From contig DNNJ01000023.1 in NCBI GenBank assembly GCA_003487955.1, forward strand, positions 1 through 6,288: a DNA stretch of 6,288 bases, given 5' to 3'. The notes under the pieces were generated by a model that did not search any database, was not told where the DNA came from, and was given only the letters and a program-made list of their open reading frames with translations. Source of the stretch: Clostridiales bacterium (GTDB taxonomy: Bacteria > Bacillota > Clostridia > Tissierellales > Sedimentibacteraceae). Position numbers and translations under genes: made by a program. The first letter of the stretch is position 1. Every line of letters begins with the position of its first letter. Positions 1-5,551 of this stretch are shown here, one piece after another.

Positions 1-1
1 G

Positions 2-334
2 TCCATAATTTATGTTACTATATTCCGAGATGGGCAAGATACTATACTCCGAGATTTCACATTTGAGAAAAAGATTACGATTAAATACAATGATATTAAA
101 ATAACGTTAACACTACAGATAGCTAAAGATAGTGCGTCTACTTTAACTGGAGAAGTTAAATACACCTCTACCGGGACGGTAAATGAGGCGTTTGGAAAGA
201 AATTTTTTGGCAGCCTGAAATGTCTTGATCCTAAAGTAGGCTGGGAGGTTTTTGACACAGATGGGAATAACGCCGATATAGGCAGACCTTTGGCTTGGCG
301 AAAAGGCACATTCGCCATCGAGCTGTCAAGTTAG
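2..334 (+). CDS. 3' end of an unrecognised protein (5' truncated by window edge)
   Basis: The frame starting at base 2 stays open for 110 codons to TAG at 332-334. No ATG or GTG occurs in it, so the start must lie left of the window. The fragment has mixed polar and hydrophobic beta-like stretches (KITIKYNDIKITLTLQI; GEVKYTSTGTV), one Cys, and ends in KGTFAIELSS. I see no membrane segment, catalytic motif or family signature, and I do not recognise the protein. Near its start, two near-identical 16-base segments (16-31 and 40-55, one mismatch) encode TIFRD and TILRD. The stop falls one base before the ATG of the DUF2284 gene, which suggests cotranscription and possible translational coupling. 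The opposite-strand frame over this stretch is probably a shadow, because the plus frame continues directly into a well-supported gene. Confidence 0.6.
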   Translation, partial: SIIYVTIFRDGQDTILRDFTFEKKITIKYNDIKITLTLQIAKDSASTLTGEVKYTSTGTVNEAFGKKFFGSLKCLDPKVGWEVFDTDGNNADIGRPLAWRKGTFAIELSS

Positions 335-335
335 A

Positions 336-965
336 ATGGATAATGGTATTTTCACTGCGACAGCATATACAAAATCTGCACAAATTCACTATACTGCAGA
401 AATTTGTGAATTAGTACCCACAGATTGTTTTTCTTTAGAAAACAAGGAAATATTTCGAAAACTTTGTGCCGAAGGTTGTGCGAATTATAAGATGAAATGG
501 TCATGTCCACCATATTCACCATCATTCTGTGATTTTACTTCTGATTGGAATAAACTATATGTTTTATATATGAGGGTCTCTACGGAACAATTTCCATATA
601 TAAAAAATGACTACCTAAAAATTAAAGCTGCAAACTCAATACTGAAATCTAGAGCAGATAAGTTTTTGCGTAAATTGTCAATACATTATGGTCATTATAT
701 TTCTACTGGTAGCTGTAGACTTTGTAAACCGTGTAAATGCAAAAAAGACGCACCGTGTGCGCATCCTAATGAAATGACTTATAGTTTTGAATCCTTAGGC
801 ATTGATGTCAGTGGACTTATAAATATGTGCTTCAAGAACCCACTTTTATGGTATAAGCCGCAGAGTTTACCAAAGTACACATCTGTTGTTTGCGGGCTAT
901 TGACTAACGAAGTGCTATCTACCGAATTTTTAGAGGACGAGTATTTTAAGTGTATTAATAATTGA
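336..965 (+). CDS. DUF2284 family Cys-rich predicted metal-binding protein
   Basis: This is a complete 209-residue protein of the DUF2284 family, whose biochemical role is not established. It carries 14 cysteines. An N-terminal group is C44-x3-C48 followed by W55-S-C57-P-P-Y. A dense C-terminal cluster is C127-x2-C130-x2-C133-x-C135-x5-C141, running into H-P and then the family-typical FESLGIDVSGL segment (151-161). The spacing suggests Fe-S or other metal binding. No signal peptide or membrane segment is visible, so it is probably cytosolic. ATG at 336 is the only usable start: the frame is open only from 282 and holds no other start codon. There is no clear Shine-Dalgarno site (the upstream bases are gctgtcaagttaga), so translation may rely on ribosomes finishing the upstream gene. 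A weak terminator follows. Family assignment is fairly sure; function is unknown. Confidence 0.85.
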   Translation: MDNGIFTATAYTKSAQIHYTAEICELVPTDCFSLENKEIFRKLCAEGCANYKMKWSCPPYSPSFCDFTSDWNKLYVLYMRVSTEQFPYIKNDYLKIKAANSILKSRADKFLRKLSIHYGHYISTGSCRLCKPCKCKKDAPCAHPNEMTYSFESLGIDVSGLINMCFKNPLLWYKPQSLPKYTSVVCGLLTNEVLSTEFLEDEYFKCINN

Positions 966-968
966 TGT

Positions 969-1018
969 AAGCCCTTCAATATAAAAATGACAAGGCTTTT
1001 TGCAAAAGTTTTTTATTT
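969..1018 (+). terminator. Weak intrinsic terminator after the DUF2284 gene
   Basis: AAGCC (969-973) pairs with GGCTT (994-998) across a long A-rich loop. With one bulged base the stem extends by two A-T pairs. Five T end the stem, and a further T-rich stretch (1009-1018) follows. It lies 4 bases past the stop codon. The stem is short and the loop about 20 bases, so efficiency is doubtful. Confidence 0.4.
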
Positions 1019-1220
1019 AGTACGGTTATTTGCTATTAGTGATGAAATCCATCAATTATCTGTACCGAAAAGGGGAGGTATGTAGAAGGATGTAATACTA
1101 GATAGCTTTGGTTCGCTGATAGGAATCACATATTTTATTTTTGGTCAAAAAATTAGGGTGCAAGCGATTGACATAAAGGGACGCCTAAGTAGGCACCCCT
1201 TGCTTATGCTTTATACTTGA
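987..1220 (+). pseudogene. VanZ-family membrane protein remnant (C-terminal part, in-frame TAG)
   Basis: Frame +3 reads FYLVRLFAISDEIHQLSVPKR (about 1011-1073), then GGM, a TAG stop at 1083-1085, then KDVILDSFGSLIGITYFIFG (1086-1145) and on to TGA at 1218. SDEIHQ-x3-P-x-R followed about 6 residues later by DV-x2-D-S-x-G-x-L-I-G-I is the characteristic C-terminal half of VanZ-like membrane proteins. The N-terminal membrane segments are missing: upstream of about 1000 the frame meets the DUF2284 terminator and stop codon. The gene is therefore both 5' truncated and interrupted. An ATG at 987 would give only 32 residues before the TAG. The last 17 bases overlap the 3' end of the opposite-strand amidohydrolase gene. 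Its tail after about 1150 shows no recognisable similarity. Homology is strong; the exact borders of the remnant are a guess. Confidence 0.8.
1176..1201 (-). terminator. Hairpin just past the amidohydrolase stop
   Basis: AAGGG-AC-GCCT, loop AAGT, AGGC-AC-CCCTT forms a hairpin of 5 and 4 base pairs separated by a two-base internal mismatch. It lies 2 bases beyond the TAA of the minus-strand amidohydrolase gene, where an operon terminator would be expected. On the minus strand it is followed by TTTATGTC rather than a proper T-run, so it may act only as an RNA 3'-end stabiliser or a weak terminator. Confidence 0.45.
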
Positions 1221-2481
1221 TTCTCTTACCGGGTTTCATTCCGGTAAGCTTTCCCTGCCAAATCACCTTTTCACCATTTACTAATACAGTGTCGATTTTC
1301 TCGTTTTCTAAATCGAGTAATAGAATATCTGCAAAATTGCCTTCCGCTAAAGCACCTCTGTTAATATTTAATATTTTAGCTGGATTTACAGTAAGCTTTT
1401 CAACAAATTTAGTAAGTAACTTTATTTTCACATGTTCTAAAGATACTATATTTACAATTTTAAATAAATTTTTAAGCATAAATTTTGCTCTTATCCCGTC
1501 TCCTAATTCATCACTTTCTATTGCATCCACTCTATCAGATAAAGCACATATTATATTGTTTTCAAACACCTTCTCTTTATTATAGTAAAATGGAGGAACA
1601 GATGTATTTAAATCCTTTTGGACAGCAACCTGTAAAGTAGCAGGGTCTATTTTTACAACCTCTCCTCTTTTGAAATATTCTAAAACCAACCCGCTGCTTT
1701 TACTTGTGCTGCCGGCTATTTCAGACAGATGAGTATCAGTTGTTATATTTGGATTATTTTCTAATATCTTTATGGCTTCATAAATACTATCTTTTGAGAC
1801 AGTGCTGCCTACATGACAAATATGCAGTCTCCTGCCGCCGGCTGTTTCTACTGCTCTTTGTACTCCATTTAAACCGGCTCCGGTGTGAAGCAGCAATGGG
1901 ATATCATACAGAATACTCTTATCAAGGAGCTTATCCAAAAACTCTTGACTTATATCGCTTTCTATATGGGCAATTCCGCCTAAAGGAAGAACAACTTCTC
2001 CAATAGCTGTAATACCATATTCAATAAATTCTTCTATCCTGCCGGATAACCTTTCGTATGGAACAGCAAGTTTAGCATAGGTTTCATGCCCCCTTGTGTC
2101 GTAGGGCTCAATTGATACCGCCGTTGCAATATTAACACTTTGGCCTTCACATACATCAAGCATATCCTTCAGTCCGCCATAATGTTCTATAATGGGAATT
2201 CCGGAAAAAGTGTTGCATGGCATAACCAAAGGCGTTGTAATACCGCAAAATGGAAGTATATCAGCAATATATTCTATAGTATTTCCGGGATTAACTTGAA
2301 GGTCGATAAACCCCGGTACAATATATTTGCCTTTTGCATTAATTACTTCTGCACCATGATTTAAATTAATCTCTTCTTCAACTTTTATTATATTTTCTCC
2401 TTCAATTAAAAGGTCGTATATGCCAATCCTATTATTTCCCGGATCTATTAAAAACCCTTCCTTTATAATTCTTTTGTCCAC
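1204..2481 (-). CDS. Amidohydrolase-superfamily enzyme with NagA-like QxN metal motif
   Basis: This is a 425-residue metal-dependent amidohydrolase, presumably cytosolic. The start chosen is GTG at 2479-2481, which has AAGGAG 7 bases upstream; the longer frame would start at TTG and include this ribosome site as codons. Residues 1-57 form the N-terminal beta part and are followed by PGFIDLQVNPG (57-67). Here the superfamily's usual HxH is Q62-x-N64, as in N-acetylglucosamine-6-phosphate deacetylase. Candidate ligands follow in the expected order: E162 (AIGEVV), H199 (LLLHTGAG), H220 and H223 (HICHVGS), and D316 (ALSDRVDAI). The C-terminus returns to the beta part with NPAKILNINRGALAEGNFADILLLD and ends in VNGEKVIWQGKLTG, typical of the superfamily. 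A single-metal site is inferred. The neighbouring permease gene suggests hydrolysis of an imported amide or acyl compound; the substrate is unknown. Dihydroorotase- or isoaspartyl-dipeptidase-like chemistry cannot be excluded. Confidence 0.85.
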   Translation of the reverse strand: MDKRIIKEGFLIDPGNNRIGIYDLLIEGENIIKVEEEINLNHGAEVINAKGKYIVPGFIDLQVNPGNTIEYIADILPFCGITTPLVMPCNTFSGIPIIEHYGGLKDMLDVCEGQSVNIATAVSIEPYDTRGHETYAKLAVPYERLSGRIEEFIEYGITAIGEVVLPLGGIAHIESDISQEFLDKLLDKSILYDIPLLLHTGAGLNGVQRAVETAGGRRLHICHVGSTVSKDSIYEAIKILENNPNITTDTHLSEIAGSTSKSSGLVLEYFKRGEVVKIDPATLQVAVQKDLNTSVPPFYYNKEKVFENNIICALSDRVDAIESDELGDGIRAKFMLKNLFKIVNIVSLEHVKIKLLTKFVEKLTVNPAKILNINRGALAEGNFADILLLDLENEKIDTVLVNGEKVIWQGKLTGMKPGKRIKYKA

Positions 2482-2488
2482 TAAATCA

Positions 2489-2494
2489 CTCCTT
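2489..2494 (-). promoter_or_regulatory. Ribosome binding site fixing the amidohydrolase start
   Basis: The minus strand reads AAAAGGAGTGATTTAGTG. The AAGGAG sits 7 bases before GTG at 2479-2481, which decides for the GTG start over the upstream TTG at 2497-2499. Confidence 0.8.
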
Positions 2495-2543
2495 TTCAAA
2501 TGCTAAGAAAATATCAAACCCTTGATTGTTTTTTATCTTAACT

Positions 2544-4136
2544 CTACATAGAAGCTGAAACTCCGGGACCTAGCGGGAGACCTATCAGCAGCCATGTTAC
2601 ATAGAATAATATCCAAAATACATATATTAGCAAAGAATAAGGCATGCTAAGTGAAATAACCGTACCTATGCCTAACTCTTGCCCCTTGTTTTTGTATTTC
2701 TCCATCATCCCTAAAATAACCGGTATATATGCCGATAATGGAGTAATCATGTCAATAGCTGAGTCGGAAATCCTGTATCCCATTTGTGCAGCTGCAGGAG
2801 ATATGCCTACCATTGCTAACATTGGAACAAAAACCGGAGCTAAAAGCATCCATTTTGTTGTGCCGCTTGTTATAAATATGTTTACAACTCCACATAACAG
2901 AATGAAAAGAAGCAGCAATGGAATACCTGATATATTCATATGTTGTAGAGCTTCTGCTCCTTTTATTGCTATTATGGTAGAGATGTTGCTTTTACCAAAC
3001 CATGTTATAAACATTGAAGCTGGTAAACATACTACTAAGAATCCCGATACGCCCACTAATCCTTTTTGCAGAAATTTTGCCACATCTGCTCCGGATTTAA
3101 CGGAACCTGTGGTCTTGCCATAAGCAATGCCAACCAACATGAAGAAAGAAAATAAAAGAAATAGTATACTGCTGACAAGCGGCGAGCTTGGTAATATTTT
3201 GCCTTCGTTACTTCTTAAGAAACCATTTTCAGGCACTGTTAACAGCAGTAAAATAATTAGAAAAACAAGTGCAGTAACGCCTGCTGCTCTTAAGCCTTTG
3301 GATTCATCTTTAGTTACAACATATTCGCTGTCAATATTTGCACTGAGTTTAGTGTCTTCAGGATCAAATTTTCCTAATACAGGAATTATTATTTTCTCGG
3401 TAACCAGAGTCACTATAAGAGCTATGATCAATGTGGAAGAAGCCATTATATACCAGTTCATTAATGGATGAACCGGAGCATCTATGCCAAAGGAAGTAAC
3501 AACTGATTGTGTGATTCCGGCTAACAGAGCATCTGTTCCGGCTATGAATAAATTGGCAGAAAATCCGCCGTATGCTGCAGCATAACCTGTCATTATTCCT
3601 GCTACCGGATGTCTGCCTAAAGAATAAAATATCGATGCACCTATTGCCGGAGCAAATACTATACCTGCGTCAGAAGCAATGTTTGCACAAACACCAACCA
3701 CTGCCACAATATAAGTAACTAAATATTTTGGAGCTCCTAAAACAAGTCTTTTCATAAGTGCCTGAATTAATCCTGACTGTTCAGCAACCCCGATACCAAA
3801 CATCATTACGACTACTATTCCTATAGGGAAGAATCTAATATATGTATTTACGAAATCTGACATAATAGTTTGCAGTTCTGCTTTTGAAAGCAAGTTAACC
3901 ACAGCTACTGTTGTTTCCTTTACCTCCTCGGTTGCTACCCTTGAGGCTGCCATATAGGTTACTGAAACGTTTGCCTTAGCCATAAAATAAGATAAGATTA
4001 GAATGAAAATGGACAAAATTGTAAAAAGTGTCAACGGGTGCGGGAGTTTATTTCCAACTCTTTCAACTCTCCTGATAAAACCTTCCATAGGTGTCTTATT
4101 TTTTTTAATGTCTTTTTCGCTGTTTTGTGTGCTCAT
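2544..4136 (-). CDS. AbgT-family transporter (p-aminobenzoyl-glutamate transporter family)
   Basis: This is a 530-residue multi-spanning inner-membrane permease of usual AbgT length. The frame is open for another 76 codons upstream, but ATG at 4134-4136 has a near-perfect AAGGAGGGG site, and the extra codons run into the left arm of a mobile element. Family marks are the N-terminal RVERVGNKLPHPLTLF (about 23-38) leading into the first membrane segment, SDAGIVFAPAIGA (155-167), GRHPVAGIMTGYAAAYGGFSAN spread over 174-195, the SGTTKWMLLAPVFVPML region (424-440), and RISDSAIDMITPLSAYIP (455-472), which carries the conserved polar residues of the second re-entrant half. Known members import p-aminobenzoyl-glutamate (AbgT) or are reported to export sulfonamides (MtrF, YdaH), so direction and substrate are open. 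It is the first gene of an operon: 62 bp separate it from the amidohydrolase, with no terminator between them. Confidence 0.92.
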   Translation of the reverse strand: MSTQNSEKDIKKNKTPMEGFIRRVERVGNKLPHPLTLFTILSIFILILSYFMAKANVSVTYMAASRVATEEVKETTVAVVNLLSKAELQTIMSDFVNTYIRFFPIGIVVVMMFGIGVAEQSGLIQALMKRLVLGAPKYLVTYIVAVVGVCANIASDAGIVFAPAIGASIFYSLGRHPVAGIMTGYAAAYGGFSANLFIAGTDALLAGITQSVVTSFGIDAPVHPLMNWYIMASSTLIIALIVTLVTEKIIIPVLGKFDPEDTKLSANIDSEYVVTKDESKGLRAAGVTALVFLIILLLLTVPENGFLRSNEGKILPSSPLVSSILFLLFSFFMLVGIAYGKTTGSVKSGADVAKFLQKGLVGVSGFLVVCLPASMFITWFGKSNISTIIAIKGAEALQHMNISGIPLLLLFILLCGVVNIFITSGTTKWMLLAPVFVPMLAMVGISPAAAQMGYRISDSAIDMITPLSAYIPVILGMMEKYKNKGQELGIGTVISLSMPYSLLIYVFWILFYVTWLLIGLPLGPGVSASM

Positions 4137-4140
4137 ATTA

Positions 4141-4149
4141 CCCCTCCTT
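4141..4149 (-). promoter_or_regulatory. Strong ribosome binding site of the AbgT-family gene
   Basis: The minus strand reads AAGGAGGGG followed by TAAT and then ATG at 4134-4136. It selects this start over ATG at 4362-4364, which would add 76 residues encoded by element-derived DNA. Confidence 0.85.
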
Positions 4150-4228
4150 TTTATAAAATATTTTTTCGGAATACTCCGAGTTTTCGAGTGCAAGGAAACC
4201 TTTATATTGTTATATATGTATAATTTAT

Positions 4229-4257
4229 AGTATATATGTCCGTGCCAGGCACCGCAA
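4229..4257 (-). promoter_or_regulatory. Possible AbgT-operon promoter spanning the mobile-element border
   Basis: On the minus strand TTGCGG (4252-4257), a 17-base spacer and TATACT (4229-4234) form a sigma-A-like pair about 90 bases before the AbgT start. The -10 matches TATAAT in 5 of 6 bases, the -35 matches TTGACA only in the first three. The -35 lies inside the left arm of the element, while the -10 lies in flanking DNA. The AT-rich flank offers other -10-like strings, so this is tentative. Confidence 0.3.
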
Positions 4258-4347
4258 AGTAAACTTATCTTCATGCTGTGATTGCAACGGTTATAGGGTT
4301 GCACACCTGTACCAACTATCCCAAAATCGACTGAAAGTAAACTTATT
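4242..4347 (+). repeat. Left inverted arm of the RAYT element (106 bp)
   Basis: It aligns without gaps to the reverse complement of 5446-5551, with 84 of 106 bases matching by hand count. The best-conserved parts are the tip GTGCCAGGCACC, AAGTAAACTTAT at 4257-4268 and again at 4335-4346, and the core GTGATTGCAACGGT (4278-4291). The middle (about 4292-4320) has diverged. Homology stops abruptly on both sides. Confidence 0.9.
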
Positions 4348-4373
4348 ATGACAAAAGTCAGCATTCTTAGTCC

Positions 4374-4402
4374 TTGTAAGACAAACCTGCCGTATATATA
4401 AT
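4374..4402 (+). promoter_or_regulatory. Transposase promoter
   Basis: TTGTAA (4374-4379), a 17-base spacer and a perfect TATAAT (4397-4402) lie between the left arm and the transposase gene. Transcription would start near 4409, leaving a leader of roughly 30 bases that holds GGAGGGG (4428-4434) before the ATG at 4438. Confidence 0.65.
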
Positions 4403-4437
4403 GACATCAAAGATATGTTATGTTATCGGAGGGGCTG

Positions 4438-5325
4438 ATGGGGAGGAAACCGAGGATAGAATATAAAGGTGCAATTTATCATGTTATTCAGAGGGGAAAT
4501 AACAAGGAATATATTTTTAGGAAAGCTGAGAATAAAAAATTCTTTTTAACTAAGCTGAAAGAAATCAAAAATACGATGGGCTTTGATATTTATGGTTTTG
4601 TATTGATGGACAACCATTATCATTTCATTATTAAATGCCATGAATATGGTATCAGCACTATAATGCACAGGATCAACTGTAATTATGGCAAGTATTATAA
4701 TGCTTTGTACAATCGAACGGGACATGTTTTTCAGGACAGATACAATGGAATATTGGTGAGGAATGAAGGTTACCTGTTTTCTCTTTTAAGATATATTCAT
4801 CAAAATCCTGTTAAGGCTAATATGTGTAAAAACATTTCTGATTATAGGTGGAGCAGTGACTATTTTTACAGAAACAACAAATGCAGAAGTATTGTACACA
4901 TAGATGCGATCTTAAATGCTTTTTCATCTGATAGGAATACAGCTATTAAACAGTACATAAAGTATATGGACGCACCCGGTATGGAAGAAAGCACAAAATT
5001 TGAAGATACTGATGCCATTGGCGAAAAAGAAGAAAATGAGGAAACAGTAGAAACAGAAAAGCAAGAAAAGGACGCGGCAATACTTTCATTGGATGATATA
5101 TTAAATTTGGTCACAGAAAACGACAAAACAATTATTGATAAGATAAAGGGAGGCTCTCGGATTAGAGAACTTACGCAATATAAAAAAATGTATGTGATGA
5201 AAGCCTTATCTTTTAAATATACTATGAAGGAAATAGGAGAAAATATTGGAATTACTAAAGCTGCAGTGTTGAAATTAACAAAGAATCAGCAGTCAAACTC
5301 AAAAACTAATGCAAAATCCAATTAA
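4438..5325 (+). CDS. REP-associated tyrosine transposase (RAYT, Y1/HUH family)
   Basis: This is a 295-residue single-strand transposase of the Transposase_17/Y1 family. The start is ATG 4438 because GGAGG lies 5 bases upstream and the protein then opens MGRKPRIEYKGAIYHVIQRG, a typical RAYT beginning; ATG 4420 lacks a ribosome site. The HUH metal motif is H60-Y-H62 (MDNHYHFII). The predicted nucleophile is Y119 in RYIHQNPVKA, the family's Y-x3-NP-V-x-A motif. GHVFQDRYNG (95-104) is also typical. The catalytic domain ends near residue 150. An acidic Glu/Lys-rich linker (about 178-214) leads to a C-terminal helix-turn-helix-like segment (KYTMKEIGENIGITKAAVLKL spans 260-280), resembling the DnaA-C-like domain seen in some Firmicute RAYTs. 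All key residues are intact and no frameshift is present, so it may be active. It should nick the flanking arm sequences. The last two codons and stop lie in a tandem repeat. Confidence 0.92.
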   Translation: MGRKPRIEYKGAIYHVIQRGNNKEYIFRKAENKKFFLTKLKEIKNTMGFDIYGFVLMDNHYHFIIKCHEYGISTIMHRINCNYGKYYNALYNRTGHVFQDRYNGILVRNEGYLFSLLRYIHQNPVKANMCKNISDYRWSSDYFYRNNKCRSIVHIDAILNAFSSDRNTAIKQYIKYMDAPGMEESTKFEDTDAIGEKEENEETVETEKQEKDAAILSLDDILNLVTENDKTIIDKIKGGSRIRELTQYKKMYVMKALSFKYTMKEIGENIGITKAAVLKLTKNQQSNSKTNAKSN

Positions 5326-5433
5326 ATTGATGAGGGAGGGTGGTTCTCCAATTAAATTGATGAGGGAGGGTGGTTCTCTAATTAAATAGATGGAAGGAGG
5401 GTGGTGTCTCCGATGGGAGAGGGCGGTGTCTCC
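5317..5433 (+). repeat. 30-bp G-rich tandem repeat across the transposase stop codon
   Basis: Unit 1 (5317-5346) and unit 2 (5347-5376) are identical over 30 bases. Unit 3 (5377-5408) is diverged and two bases longer. Unit 4 (5409-5430) has lost the AATTAAAT part, and TCC (5431-5433) closes the array. Each unit carries GGAGGGTGG or a variant, then a TCTCC-like end, so GGAG and CTCC arms can fold a small hairpin. The clearest case is GGAGA-GGGCGGTG-TCTCC (5416-5433). Unit 1 supplies the last two codons and the TAA of the transposase. Apart from the repeats and arms, 5326-5553 holds no gene. Confidence 0.85.
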
Positions 5434-5445
5434 AACCATGTGTGA

Positions 5446-5551
5446 AATAAGTTTACTTTTAGTTGATTTTTAGTTAACCGGTATGAGCATACAAACCTAC
5501 GACCGTTGCAATCACTGCATGAAAATAAGTTTACTAAGTGGTGCCTGGCAC
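5446..5551 (-). repeat. Right inverted arm of the RAYT element (106 bp)
   Basis: This is the reverse-orientation partner of 4242-4347, gapless and about 79% identical. On the plus strand it runs from AATAAGTTTACTT to GTGCCTGGCAC. The boxes at 5447-5458 and 5525-5536 (one mismatch in the second) are 78 bases apart, exactly as in the left arm. The conserved core ACCGTTGCAATCAC lies at 5502-5515. It also contains GTATG-AG-CATAC (5481-5492), which the left arm lacks. Confidence 0.9.

Noticed and set aside
16..55. Two 16-base near-repeats (tactatattccgagat type) with a partial echo near 4171-4180
   Set aside because: Two copies inside a coding region explain a short peptide duplication. The distant echo shares only about 9-10 bases and is likely chance.
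10..318. Minus-strand frame of 102 codons over the first 320 bases
   Set aside because: The plus-strand frame is open across the same stretch, runs into a stop one base before a real gene, and has a more natural residue mix. The minus frame looks like its shadow.
4167..4189. Small inverted repeats in the AbgT leader (CGGA-atac-TCCG; ACTCCGA-gttt-TCGAGT)
   Set aside because: The stems are of 4-6 pairs with a bulge, with no T-run and no match to a known riboswitch or operator. They are too weak to call a regulatory element.
4003..4230. Plus-strand frames of 61-75 codons over the AbgT 5' end
   Set aside because: They are antisense to conserved AbgT coding sequence and its leader, with no ribosome site or family signature.
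4137..4364. 76-codon upstream extension of the AbgT frame
   Set aside because: It is encoded partly by the mobile-element arm, and the ATG at 4136 has a near-perfect ribosome site and the normal family length.
5317..5433. CRISPR-like array
   Set aside because: The units are directly adjacent with no unique spacers, so this is a simple tandem repeat.
5413..5445. Ten-codon frame after an AGGAGG-like site in the tandem repeat
   Set aside because: The ribosome-like sequence is part of the G-rich repeat, and the encoded peptide is too short and not conserved in any visible way.
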